Origin: Stigmatella ashevillena
Lineage (GTDB): Bacteria; Myxococcota; Myxococcia; Myxococcales; Myxococcaceae
Assembly (NCBI RefSeq): GCF_028368975.1
Contig: NZ_JAQNDM010000002.1
Coordinates: 6,876,425-6,940,424, forward strand
Direction: 5' to 3'
DNA: 64,000 nucleotides
Shown here: positions 34,131-42,147 of the stretch, in pieces
How positions within the stretch are numbered: the stretch's first letter is position 1
Layout: each line of letters begins with the position of its first letter
Notes under the pieces: model-generated
Database searches by the model: none
Seen by the model: the letters and a program-made list of their open reading frames with translations, nothing else
Told to the model about the DNA's origin: nothing
Program-made: the position numbers and the translations under genes

Positions 34131-34400
34131 TCAAGCTCGACGCTCTCGATTCACGCGGCGGGCTGCAGGGCATTGGTTCGTCGACTCAAACACCCACTGA
34201 GCGCTGAACCAGCCGGTGTGGCCCAGTCCCGCCTGCACCCCGCCGAGTTCGTTCTCCATGTGCAGGAGGTAGGGATTGTTGGGCCACCGGGACTGGATGT
34301 TGAAATAGGCGGGGTCCCCGGTCTGGGGGAGCGACCATTGCATCGAATGCCAGGCGGAATTGAGCGGACCATACTGGACCTCGCCGGTCTGTCCCTCCAA
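34131..34400 (-). pseudogene. Fragment with two aromatic-rich (ricin/trefoil-like) repeats
   Basis: The frame encodes VQYGPLNSAWHSMQWSL and, about 50 residues later, VQAGLGHTGWFSAQWVFE, separated by FNIQSRWPNNPYLLHMENE. This unit recurs at the C-termini of myxobacterial secreted hydrolases as a putative carbohydrate-binding trefoil repeat. There is no signal or catalytic domain, so it is probably the 3' remnant of a larger gene. Family is uncertain. Confidence 0.4.
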
Positions 34401-34504
34401 GTAAGTGCAGGTTCGTCCTCGTCCTGTCGGTCCGCGGTGCCACAGATCAACAGGTCTTCAATCCTTGCTAGTGTCTATACAGCGGTAGGACGAGGGGGCT
34501 CCAA

Positions 34505-34945
34505 ATGCAAAGCAGGGCGCAGGGATGGACGAACAGGGTCGTGAGCGCAGGGTTGGGTCTTTGGCTGGCCGTTGGCTGTGGCCAAACCACCGCTGCGGGG
34601 GAAGGGCAGGCGGCGCGCACCTCGTCCCTGGGGGTCGCTTCGGCGCAAGCGCGTATCGCCGCAGCGGCAAGCCATTCCTTGGCGGTGCGCCCAGACGGTA
34701 CGGTGTGGGCCTGGGGAAGCAATTCCTCCGGCCAATTGGGGGATGGCACCACGAGTCAACGCACGGTACCGGGGGCGGTGCCAGGCTTGAGCGGTGGGGT
34801 GGCCGTGGCGGCGGGCGTCTCCCACTCGCTGGCGGTGCGCTCGGACGGCACGGCGTGGGCCTCGGGAGCCAACTCCAACGGCCAGATCGGCGATGGAGGG
34901 CCCATCAACTTCGTCAGCACTCCCACGCTCTCCTTGCTGTACTGA
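34505..34945 (+). CDS. Short RCC1-repeat lipoprotein, probably truncated
   Basis: This 146-residue protein starts at ATG 34505 with a signal ending LAVGC. It holds only two RCC1-like repeats: AAAASHSLAVRPDGTVWAWG with SNSSGQLGDGTT, and VAAGVSHSLAVRSDGTAWAS with GANSNGQIGDGG. RCC1 lipoproteins in myxobacteria usually have seven or more repeats forming a propeller, so a two-repeat product cannot close one. The stop at 34943 follows LSLLY, and no RCC1 homology is seen after it. It is either a decayed gene or the left end of a rearranged one. Confidence 0.65.
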   Translation: MQSRAQGWTNRVVSAGLGLWLAVGCGQTTAAGEGQAARTSSLGVASAQARIAAAASHSLAVRPDGTVWAWGSNSSGQLGDGTTSQRTVPGAVPGLSGGVAVAAGVSHSLAVRSDGTAWASGANSNGQIGDGGPINFVSTPTLSLLY

Positions 34946-35078
34946 GGAGGCGGGGCTGCTCTCGGAGGCTGCGGGCGCGGCCCTTGCCCCGGCTCCGAGC
35001 CAGGCATGGCCATCCTCGATGGCTCTACTGCGGCGGCCTACGTCGTTGACGCCTTCCGTTGAGCCGTCCCTGAGGAAC

Positions 35079-35474
35079 TCACGACGACAGGTCGTCGAGT
35101 TTCGCGATCTCCCCCTCGGCAATCTCCCGGTAGAGCGGCACGACCTCGACGGCGAGGACGTCCTGCATCTGCTGGCGTGCCCCCTTGAGATCCCCGGCAT
35201 CCTGGAGTGCGTACATGCGTATGAGCGCATCGTTGACTCGATGCGAACCCTCGCGGATCCGTTTCCGAATCTCCAGGAGAAGGGCGGTGGCACTCGCGAC
35301 ACTGGCAAGGGCCGCTTCCGCGTCGGCACTGCTGAGCGCCACCGTGGGGGCGGCAGATAGCAAGAGAGAGCGCATTCTCCCAGAGAGTTCCAGCGTCTCA
35401 CCGTGGTTGATCCGATCTTCGAGCCCCCACAGATGATCCCAGAGCGCATCCAACTCCTCATCCTGGAGTGTCAT
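35079..35474 (-). CDS. DUSAM domain-containing protein
   Basis: This compact 131-residue DUSAM protein contains LWGLEDRINHGETLELSGRM, LLLEIRKRIREGSHRV and DLKGARQQMQDVLAVEVVP with LYREIAEGEIAKLDD, clearly paralogous to the protein at 1403-2023. ATG 35474 is preceded by GAGGTGAG. It starts only 4 bp after the stop of the Cys-rich lipoprotein gene, so the two are one operon. The biochemical role of DUSAM is unknown. The coupling to an exported lipoprotein resembles that of immunity genes, but there is no proof. Confidence 0.8.
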   Translation of the reverse strand: MTLQDEELDALWDHLWGLEDRINHGETLELSGRMRSLLLSAAPTVALSSADAEAALASVASATALLLEIRKRIREGSHRVNDALIRMYALQDAGDLKGARQQMQDVLAVEVVPLYREIAEGEIAKLDDLSS

Positions 35475-35478
35475 GGAC

Positions 35479-35970
35479 TCACCTCGTGCGCGAGTCGGGT
35501 TTGCACAGAGAGATAGGCCATTCCCGTTGCCCTTCACAACGCCGGAGACAGTTGTCGCATTTGCCCTTCCAACCCTTGTCCTTGCACGCATAATAGGACT
35601 TGATGCATCGCTGCTTCCACTCCGGAAGGTCGGCAATGCTGGTCCAATCTTCCGCCTGCTCCACCTCGGCTACATCTGCCTCCGCTGCATCCTTTGCCTC
35701 GGGATGCGCGGTCGCGTAGAGGCTCTCGAAAGTCTTGAGGATGTTTGCGACCTTGGCGGGGTCTGCGCCACAACTCTGTACTGCCGTGAGGGGGAATCTC
35801 TGGACGCAGCAGCTCACTGTGTCCCAGCAGGTGGCGTGCGCAAGGTAGATCGGTGGGTTCGACTTGGGCGGACGGCTCGCGGTGGAGTGTGCTCCCGAGG
35901 AGCATCCCGTCATGAGGCCCATGAGGACAACCGGTAACCAGCGGATATGAGCGCGGACCGATGATTTCAT
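35479..35970 (-). CDS. Cys-rich lipoprotein, unknown function
   Basis: This 163-residue protein has a signal ending LMGLMTGC. After a short linker come CWDTVSCCVQRF (residues 48-59), a helical acidic middle (AKDAAEADVAEVEQAEDW) and a Cys-rich end CIKSYYACKDKGWKGKCDNC, then LRRCEGQREWPISLCKP. The ten cysteines imply several disulfides outside the cytoplasm. I believe related C-terminal modules occur in other myxobacterial lipoproteins but cannot name the family with certainty. It is the first gene of a two-gene operon with the DUSAM gene, so a toxin/immunity-like pair is possible. Confidence 0.65.
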   Translation of the reverse strand: MKSSVRAHIRWLPVVLMGLMTGCSSGAHSTASRPPKSNPPIYLAHATCWDTVSCCVQRFPLTAVQSCGADPAKVANILKTFESLYATAHPEAKDAAEADVAEVEQAEDWTSIADLPEWKQRCIKSYYACKDKGWKGKCDNCLRRCEGQREWPISLCKPDSRTR

Positions 35971-36247
35971 GAATTCTAAGATAGAGCATTAGAGACCGCG
36001 AGGCGGGTCGTATCGGCTGGGCCGTTGTCAGGCCCAAAAAACATGTTTCAGTCGCCATGGGTTGCTCCGGGGAGTTGCTCCGGGACCTCAACCGTGAGGT
36101 GGCCTGCCCCTGCGCGCGCAAACGGTGAGGTGAAGAAGATTGCTGGTTTTGGGGTTCGCCCCCGTCCGCGTCTCCCCCCGGTCCGGATAGAATTCATCGC
36201 CCTGAGTGGGCGTTCCGTTCAGAGTCCTTGAGAGGAGGAGTGTTCGC

Positions 36248-37081
36248 ATGCCCATCTTTCTTCCGGTGGCCTTGGGTGGGCTGGCGCTCACGGCGCTGGG
36301 GCTCGGGGTAAAACGGGTCCTGGACGAGGTCTCCGCTCGGTCGCCCTACGCCGAGGGCTCCTCGGCCGCGGAGGCGATGGCACGGCATCAGGAGCGGGTG
36401 GCGGCGCTGCGGGCCGTCCGGCAGCGCGTGAAGGAGCGGATGCACGCCTACGGCGAGCGCCAGGAGCGCACGCGGCGCGAGACCGTGGAGCCCTTCCTCA
36501 CGCTGCTGGCGAGGCTGGAGCGCTGGGGACAAGCGAGCGCGGCGGAGGTGTTGACCGGCTCCGGGCGGGACGCCCTGGCCGCGCTGCCCAAGGGGCCAGT
36601 GCTCCGGGGCTCGCGCCATGCCTGGGCCCTCCTGGGGGTGAGCGGAGAGGAGCCGCCGCAAGCCTGGGAAGGCATGCTGGAATGGCTCGACCGGGGACTC
36701 CTGACGGAGGACGCGCGGGTAGAGGTGGCGGGCGTGTCCTTGTACCCGGCGGCGGCCTGCCGCCCCGTGTCGGAGCATGAGCTCGAGGTGGTGCGCGCAT
36801 TCGAGCAGGCGGGTGAATCGTTGCGTCAGGTGGAGTCCTTCCTGGAGGCAGTGCACGCCCGGTTGGAGGCCCTCGACGGGCGCGTGGGAATGCTCCAGGG
36901 CCGTGCCTCGGCCCAACTCGCCTACCTGGATCCCGCGAGCTTCGAGGCGGAGCGCCCGGAGCCGCGCGAGCGCCTGCGGCGGCTCGGGGCCCTCATGGGA
37001 GAACTGGCCGAGGCGTTGCGGCAGCCCGTGCTCTTGCAGGACGGAGGGCTTGCTCCCCTGCCAGTCCCCCTGTCCGGGTAA
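36248..37081 (+). CDS. Membrane-anchored helical protein, unknown function
   Basis: This is a 277-residue protein. ATG 36248 follows AGAGGAGGAG. The first 22 residues (MPIFLPVALGGLALTALGLG) form a membrane anchor. The rest is mostly helical and charged, with likely coiled coils at about 40-90 (RHQERVAALRAVRQRVKERM) and 175-215 (ELEVVRAFEQAGESLRQVES). No catalytic motif is seen. Similar short anchored helical proteins are common in myxobacteria without assigned roles. It is probably monocistronic. Confidence 0.7.
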   Translation: MPIFLPVALGGLALTALGLGVKRVLDEVSARSPYAEGSSAAEAMARHQERVAALRAVRQRVKERMHAYGERQERTRRETVEPFLTLLARLERWGQASAAEVLTGSGRDALAALPKGPVLRGSRHAWALLGVSGEEPPQAWEGMLEWLDRGLLTEDARVEVAGVSLYPAAACRPVSEHELEVVRAFEQAGESLRQVESFLEAVHARLEALDGRVGMLQGRASAQLAYLDPASFEAERPEPRERLRRLGALMGELAEALRQPVLLQDGGLAPLPVPLSG

Positions 37082-37198
37082 GCAGGCGCAAGGGGGGCAA
37101 GCAGTCAGACGACCTCTTCACCCCTGTCACGCGGCGCCGACGTGCGCACCTTTCCTCCACACACAGAGCGGAACGCTGCTCCTTCCAGGAGGCACACC

Positions 37199-37393
37199 AT
37201 GGGTGAGTGGAACGACAAGCTGAAGGGCAAGATCAAGGAGACGGCGGGCGTGGCGACCGGTGACCGGAAGCTGGAGGCCGAAGGGAAGGCCGACACCTTC
37301 AAGGGCCACGTGAAGGAGAAGATCGAAGACGCCAAGCGCGTCATCAAGGATGCGGTGGACCCGGATCGCCGTTCGGATCAACCCAAGCCGTAG
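37199..37393 (+). CDS. CsbD family stress-response protein
   Basis: This 64-residue hydrophilic protein of the CsbD family starts at ATG 37199 (MGEWNDKLKGKIKETAGVAT, then GDRKLEAEGKADTFKG). The family's KxxGxxKExxGxxxGDxxLxxxGxxxxxxG pattern is complete. CsbD proteins are induced by general stress; the molecular role is unknown. AGGAGGC lies about eight bases before the start. A strong hairpin terminator follows 20 bp after the stop. Confidence 0.93.
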   Translation: MGEWNDKLKGKIKETAGVATGDRKLEAEGKADTFKGHVKEKIEDAKRVIKDAVDPDRRSDQPKP

Positions 37394-37415
37394 CGGGCTG
37401 TCCCGCGTGAGACTT

Positions 37416-37463
37416 GAAGGGAAAGGCCGCGAGGAACTCTGTTCCTCTCGGCCCTTCGCTTTT
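37416..37463 (+). terminator. Rho-independent terminator after csbD-like gene
   Basis: GGCCGCGAGGAAC (37425-37437), loop TCT, then GTTCCTCTCGGCC (37441-37453) forms a 13-bp stem with one mismatch, extended by GAAG/CTTC outside. It is followed by CGCTTTT. Confidence 0.8.
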
Positions 37464-37904
37464 CAACGCTCGCGGTGACACGCCACCTCGAGGAACGTGG
37501 TGGACTTGCCACTGACAAGCACCCAGAGGCAGCGCACCACACAGCTGGCGCCGAACTCCCGGTAGATCAGCCCCAGGTTGGAGACCACCTCACGTCCTGT
37601 GATGACTCCGCGCATAACGCCGCCCCCATCGTCCCAGGCTGGCTGCTCCGCCCATCTGGGAAGTGGTGATCCGTCCTTGCAAAGGTCTGGCCGAACGCCT
37701 GCACGCCGTTGTGAGGCAGTGAACGGTTCAAGGAATCGATTCCCCGTGAACGTTGGGAGGCCGGTCGGGGGGCAGGTGGGATGTCAACCCGTCATCCCTG
37801 AATTTTTTCCAGCATTCGAAGGGAATGCGCGGCCGGATTCGCCAACCGCGAGTCCCCGGGCAGGACAGGCGGGGGCGGTCGGGCTGGGTTAGTAACAGCG
37901 CATC
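37464..37904. other. Intergenic, 440 bp, no gene seen
   Basis: This lies between the terminator and the ABC transporter and presumably holds its promoter. Short open frames have no recognisable product. Confidence 0.5.
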
Positions 37905-39758
37905 GTGCGTCCCCCGGCTTCTGAGTCCTCCGCGCTTCCCCTCAAGACCCGCCTGAAGAACGTGGGCAGTCTCTTCAAACAATTACCGGGTACCTTTCAT
38001 CTCTTCTGGCGGGCCAGTCCGGCGCTGGCGGTGCTGCTGGGAGCGCTGACGCTGGTGGGAGCGGTGCTGCCGGCGGCCATCGCCTACGTGGGCAAGCTCA
38101 TCGTGGATGGGGTGGTGGCGGCGCAGAAGGGCGATGCAGGGCTGCAACTGGAGGTGATGAAGTGGGTGGGGGTGGAGTTCGGGCTGATGCTGGGCTCGAC
38201 GCTGGTGGACCGGAGCCTGGCGCTCACGCGCGAGCTGCTGCGGGCCAACCTGGGCAACCTGCTCAATGAGCGCATCCTCCAGAAGGCCCTGCAACTGGAG
38301 CTGCGGCACTTCGAGGACTCGGACACCTACGACAAGATGCAGAACGCGCGGCGCGAGGCGAACAGCCGGCCGCTGTCGCTGGTGATGCAGGCGTTCTCCA
38401 TCGCGCGCAACACGGTGACGCTGTCCACGTATGCGGTGCTGCTGGTGTCGCTGTCTCCGTGGAGCGTGGGGGTGCTGGTGTTGGCGTCCATTCCGGCCTT
38501 CGTCGCCGAGGCGCGGCTGGCGGCGGCGGGGTTCCGGTTGTACTCGTGGCGGGCGCCGGAGGGGCGCAAGCTCAACTACCTGGAGTGGGTGCTCACGCGG
38601 GACAACCACGTGAAGGAGGTGAAGCTGTTCGGGCTGGGGCCGCTGGTGCTGGGGCGCTACCGGACGCTGTTCCAGAAGTTCTTCCGGGAGGACCGGGCGC
38701 TGGCGTTGCGGCGGATGGGGTGGGGGTTGGGGCTGGGGGTGCTGTCGCTGGGGGCGTTCTACGGTTGCTATGCCTTCGTGGCGGGGCGGGCGGCGAGCGG
38801 AGGCATCACCGTGGGAGACATGGTGCTGTACCTCTCGGTGTTCCGGCAGGGGCAGTCGGCGTTCCAGGGCATCCTGACGAGCATCGGCTCCATGTATGAG
38901 GACGCGCTCTTCATGACCAACCTGTTCGCGTACCTGGACATCCCCACGGGGGCGGAGGTGCCGCGGGTGCTCCCGGCGAAGTCCCCGCCGAGGGGGCGCG
39001 CCAACGCCATCGAGCTGAAGGACGTGTCGTTCCGCTACCCGGGCAAGGAGGCGTGGGCGCTGCGCGGGGTGAACCTGACGCTGCGGCCGGGGCAGAAGCT
39101 GGCGCTGGTGGGAGAGAACGGGGCGGGGAAGAGCACTCTGGTGAAGCTGCTGCTCCGCCTGTACGAGCCGACGGAGGGGCGCATCCTGTATGGGGGCGTG
39201 GACCTCCGGGACATGGAGGCAGAGGACCTGAGGAGCCGGTTCGGGGCGGTGTTCCAGGACTTCGTGCGCTACCAGTTCAACGTGGCGGAGAACATCGGCC
39301 TGGGGCACGTGGAGGCGCTGGAGGACCGGGGACGGATCGTCCGGGCGGCGGACCTGGGCGGGGCAAGCCCGGTGATTTCCGCGCTGCCGCAGCAGTACGA
39401 CACGATGCTGGGCGGGTGGTTCGAGAAGGGGCAGGAGCTGAGCGCGGGGCAGTGGCAGAAGCTGGCGGTGGCGCGGGCGTTCATGCGGGAGGACGCGGAG
39501 GTGCTCATCCTGGACGAGCCGACGGCGAGCATCGACGCGGAGGCGGAGCACGCGCTGTTCGAGCGGTTCCAGGCGCTGGCGGCGGACCGGATCGCCATCG
39601 TGATTTCACACCGGTTCTCGACGGTGCGGATGGCGGACCAGATCGCCGTGCTGCACAACGGCCAGGTGGAAGAGCTGGGCAGCCATGAGGCGCTGATAGC
39701 GAAGGACGGGCGGTACGCGCACCTGTTCCACCTCCAGGCCCGCGGCTACCGGGACTGA
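37905..39758 (+). CDS. ABC exporter, fused permease and ATPase
   Basis: This is a 617-residue half-transporter. GTG 37905 is the start. Six hydrophobic segments lie within residues 30-320. The nucleotide-binding domain has Walker A GENGAGKST (about 402-410), a Q-loop FGAVFQDFVRYQFN, signature LSAGQWQKLAVARAF (canonical LSGGQ with Ala), Walker B VLILDEPTAS and the switch His in VISHRFSTVR. It would work as a homodimer in the inner membrane. The substrate cannot be told from sequence; relatives export lipids, peptides or drugs. There is no partner gene nearby. Confidence 0.92.
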   Translation: MRPPASESSALPLKTRLKNVGSLFKQLPGTFHLFWRASPALAVLLGALTLVGAVLPAAIAYVGKLIVDGVVAAQKGDAGLQLEVMKWVGVEFGLMLGSTLVDRSLALTRELLRANLGNLLNERILQKALQLELRHFEDSDTYDKMQNARREANSRPLSLVMQAFSIARNTVTLSTYAVLLVSLSPWSVGVLVLASIPAFVAEARLAAAGFRLYSWRAPEGRKLNYLEWVLTRDNHVKEVKLFGLGPLVLGRYRTLFQKFFREDRALALRRMGWGLGLGVLSLGAFYGCYAFVAGRAASGGITVGDMVLYLSVFRQGQSAFQGILTSIGSMYEDALFMTNLFAYLDIPTGAEVPRVLPAKSPPRGRANAIELKDVSFRYPGKEAWALRGVNLTLRPGQKLALVGENGAGKSTLVKLLLRLYEPTEGRILYGGVDLRDMEAEDLRSRFGAVFQDFVRYQFNVAENIGLGHVEALEDRGRIVRAADLGGASPVISALPQQYDTMLGGWFEKGQELSAGQWQKLAVARAFMREDAEVLILDEPTASIDAEAEHALFERFQALAADRIAIVISHRFSTVRMADQIAVLHNGQVEELGSHEALIAKDGRYAHLFHLQARGYRD

Positions 39759-39949
39759 GAGTGGGAGCCTATGAGGTTGCTTGTCTGCTTCAGCACAGTG
39801 CTTCGGACGCTAGGGCAGGAGGCGGCCGACCTGTAAGGGACCTGGAAGGTAGGACAGCCGCTCATTTCGGGCGGAGCCCACGTCGGCCGCTCGTGGAGCG
39901 AGGCCGAAATGGCCTATCCTTCGTCCTCCCGGCCCGGGGCCGCCCCTGA

Positions 39950-41788
39950 ATGATTCGTTCCATGGTCCATCGCTTGAAGCTGTTCTGGAAGCTGGCGCTG
40001 ATCGCCATGCTCATTCCGGCGTCCATCAGTGCGATGCTGATCGTGGCCTTGCTGGGCACGGGCTCGCTGAAGGCCAAGTACGACAACCTCTACGGCTTCA
40101 TGCTCCTGCCGGTCATGACGCTCGGCCAGGGCCACACCGAGGCCGAGGCGCTGTCAGGCAAGCTGCGGCTGCTGGCGCGGGCCCCCATGTCCCCGGAGGA
40201 GCGGGCGGCGCGGGTCCTCGAGGTCCAGGAGCACGACCGGAAGATGCGCGAGAACATGACGTTCTATGCGCGCGAGTGGGTCACCTCAATGAGCTCTGAG
40301 TTCACCGACGACCTCTCCGCGGCCGACCGAGAGTCGCTGCGCAAGGAAGAGCTCGCCGCGGTGCAGCTCTTCGAGCTGGCGTATGCCGGGTACATCCCGG
40401 TGCGGGACCGGATCCTCACCGGGGCTTCCGTGGACGTGGAGCTGCTGGAGGATGCGCTGGGGCGCATTGACGCGGCGATGGACGCGCTGGTGAAACTCAA
40501 CCGGCGCATCGCCGAGCTGTCCAACGCGAACGCCCAGTCCTCCCTGCTGTGGATGCAGGCGTCCCTGGCGCTCCTGGCGCTCTTGCTCAGCGGGGTGGGC
40601 ATCGCGGTGGCCTGGCGGCTCTCGCGCATCATCATCCGGCCCATCTCCCGGCTCACCCGGATGACGCTGCGCCTGTCCCGGGGCGATGTGGAGATCCTGG
40701 AAGAGGGCGAGCAGTCGCTGGCGCTGGACCCCGATACGAAGGACGAGATTGGCCTGCTGCTGCGGGCCACCTTGGACATGGTCCACTCCACGCAGCAGAT
40801 GGTCTCCGCGGCGGTGAGCATCTCCCACGGGGACCTGACGGTGCGGGTTCAACCCCGCTCACCCAAGGACGCGTTGGGCATCGCGCTGGGCCAGATGGTG
40901 GCGCAGCTCACGAAGATCGTCACCCAGGTGCGGCTCGGCTCGTCCTCGCTGGCGTCCGCCTCGGCCATGCTGGCCTCCGAGACGCAGGGGCTGGCCCTCG
41001 ATGCGCGCGAGCAGGCCGCCGCCGTGGATGAGAACGCGCAGACGCTCAAGGAGATCAGCGCCTCGGTGATGCGCAACGCCGAGAGCTGCCACCAGATGGA
41101 GGACATGGCGCGGCTGGGGGCCCAGGACGCCCAGGCCAGTGGCCAGGCGGTGGGGCAGACGGTGGAGGCCATGCGGCGCATCTCCGCCAACGTCTCGCTC
41201 ATCGAGGAGCTGGCCCACCAGACGAACATGCTGGCGCTCAACGCGGCCATCGAGGCCATTCGCGCCGGCGAGCACGGCAAGAGCTTCAACGTGGTGGCGG
41301 GCGAGGTGCGTCGGCTGGCCAACCGCAGCAAGGGGGCCGCGCGGGAGATTGGCGAGCTGGCCATCTCCAGCATGGGCGTGGCGGAGCAGTCCGGGCGGCT
41401 GCTGAAAGACCTGGTGCCGGCCATTCAGCGCACGGCGGACGTGGTGCACGAGGTGGCTTCCTCGACGCGCGAGCAGTCCACGAGCGTGGAGCTGATGAGC
41501 CACGCGATGTCCCAGGTGAAGCAGGCCACGGGCGGCAACGCGACGTCCGCCGGGCAACTCGCGGGCTCGGCGGAGCAACTCGCCGCCCAGGCGGACTCCT
41601 TGCGGCGGCTCATGGGCTTCTTCCGTGTAGCGGATGGCGAGCCCCCCCGCAGCCTCGTCGAGAACGCCGAGCCTCCCCCCACGGCCGAGCCGGTCGAGCC
41701 GCTGTCCACCGCCCACCTGACGCAAGGGGTGCCAGGGCTGGAGGAAGCGCTCGCGCGCGAGCTGGCGGGCGAATTCAAGGCCTCCTGA
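39950..41788 (+). CDS. Methyl-accepting chemotaxis protein
   Basis: This 612-residue chemoreceptor has TM1 at about 14-36, a periplasmic four-helix-like sensor domain to about 195, TM2 at about 198-222, then HAMP (RPISRLTRMTLRLSRGD) to about 285 and a cytoplasmic signalling domain. The hairpin tip reads EELAHQTNMLALNAAIEA then IRAGEHGKSFNVVAGEVRRL; canonical MCPs have E(A)ARAGE, so IRAGE is a small variant. The C-terminal 45 residues are a Pro-rich linker and tail, with no NWETF-type CheR site. No che genes are adjacent. It couples to a distant CheA/CheW cluster, presumably for gliding control. Confidence 0.93.
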   Translation: MIRSMVHRLKLFWKLALIAMLIPASISAMLIVALLGTGSLKAKYDNLYGFMLLPVMTLGQGHTEAEALSGKLRLLARAPMSPEERAARVLEVQEHDRKMRENMTFYAREWVTSMSSEFTDDLSAADRESLRKEELAAVQLFELAYAGYIPVRDRILTGASVDVELLEDALGRIDAAMDALVKLNRRIAELSNANAQSSLLWMQASLALLALLLSGVGIAVAWRLSRIIIRPISRLTRMTLRLSRGDVEILEEGEQSLALDPDTKDEIGLLLRATLDMVHSTQQMVSAAVSISHGDLTVRVQPRSPKDALGIALGQMVAQLTKIVTQVRLGSSSLASASAMLASETQGLALDAREQAAAVDENAQTLKEISASVMRNAESCHQMEDMARLGAQDAQASGQAVGQTVEAMRRISANVSLIEELAHQTNMLALNAAIEAIRAGEHGKSFNVVAGEVRRLANRSKGAAREIGELAISSMGVAEQSGRLLKDLVPAIQRTADVVHEVASSTREQSTSVELMSHAMSQVKQATGGNATSAGQLAGSAEQLAAQADSLRRLMGFFRVADGEPPRSLVENAEPPPTAEPVEPLSTAHLTQGVPGLEEALARELAGEFKAS

Positions 41789-41793
41789 GGCGC

Positions 41794-42141
41794 TCAGGCC
41801 GAGGGGGGCAGGTGCTCCCGGATGACGCCGAGCCAGTAGTCCCGGCCGTAGTACTGGCTCATCTTCCCCAGCAGCTTTCCGTCCCGGAACAGCAGGAAGG
41901 TGGGAATGCCGAAGAGGCCGAAGCGCCGCGCCAGCTCCTCGTCCTGGTAGGCGTTCACCTTCACCACGCGCATGCGCGCCCCTTCCAGCTCGGCCAGCAG
42001 GGCGGGCTCGGCCGCCGCGTACACCTCGCAGTTCGGACAGCCCTCGCCCCAGAAGTCCACCACCACCAGTTCGCCCGGGGGCTGGAGCACCAGCGCGTCA
42101 AAGGTTTCCTGGGTGGCTTCGTAGGTGGTGGGGTGGGGCAT
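41794..42141 (-). CDS. Thioredoxin family protein
   Basis: This 115-residue thioredoxin-fold protein has active site WGEGCPNCEVYA (CPNC in place of the usual CGPC) and the cis-Pro in FGIPTFLLFRDGK. There is no signal peptide, so it is predicted cytoplasmic. It starts 6 bp after the CotH-protein stop and so forms an operon with it. A CPNC site suggests altered redox potential; the partner is unknown. It is convergent with the chemoreceptor gene, with 5 bp between the stops. Confidence 0.9.
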   Translation of the reverse strand: MPHPTTYEATQETFDALVLQPPGELVVVDFWGEGCPNCEVYAAAEPALLAELEGARMRVVKVNAYQDEELARRFGLFGIPTFLLFRDGKLLGKMSQYYGRDYWLGVIREHLPPSA

Positions 42142-42147
42142 GGGTCC

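Noticed and set aside
37983-39551. Long minus-strand open frame opposite the ABC exporter
   Set aside because: It is an antisense shadow of a GC-rich gene, made almost entirely of Arg, His, Gln and Pro with no recognisable domain.
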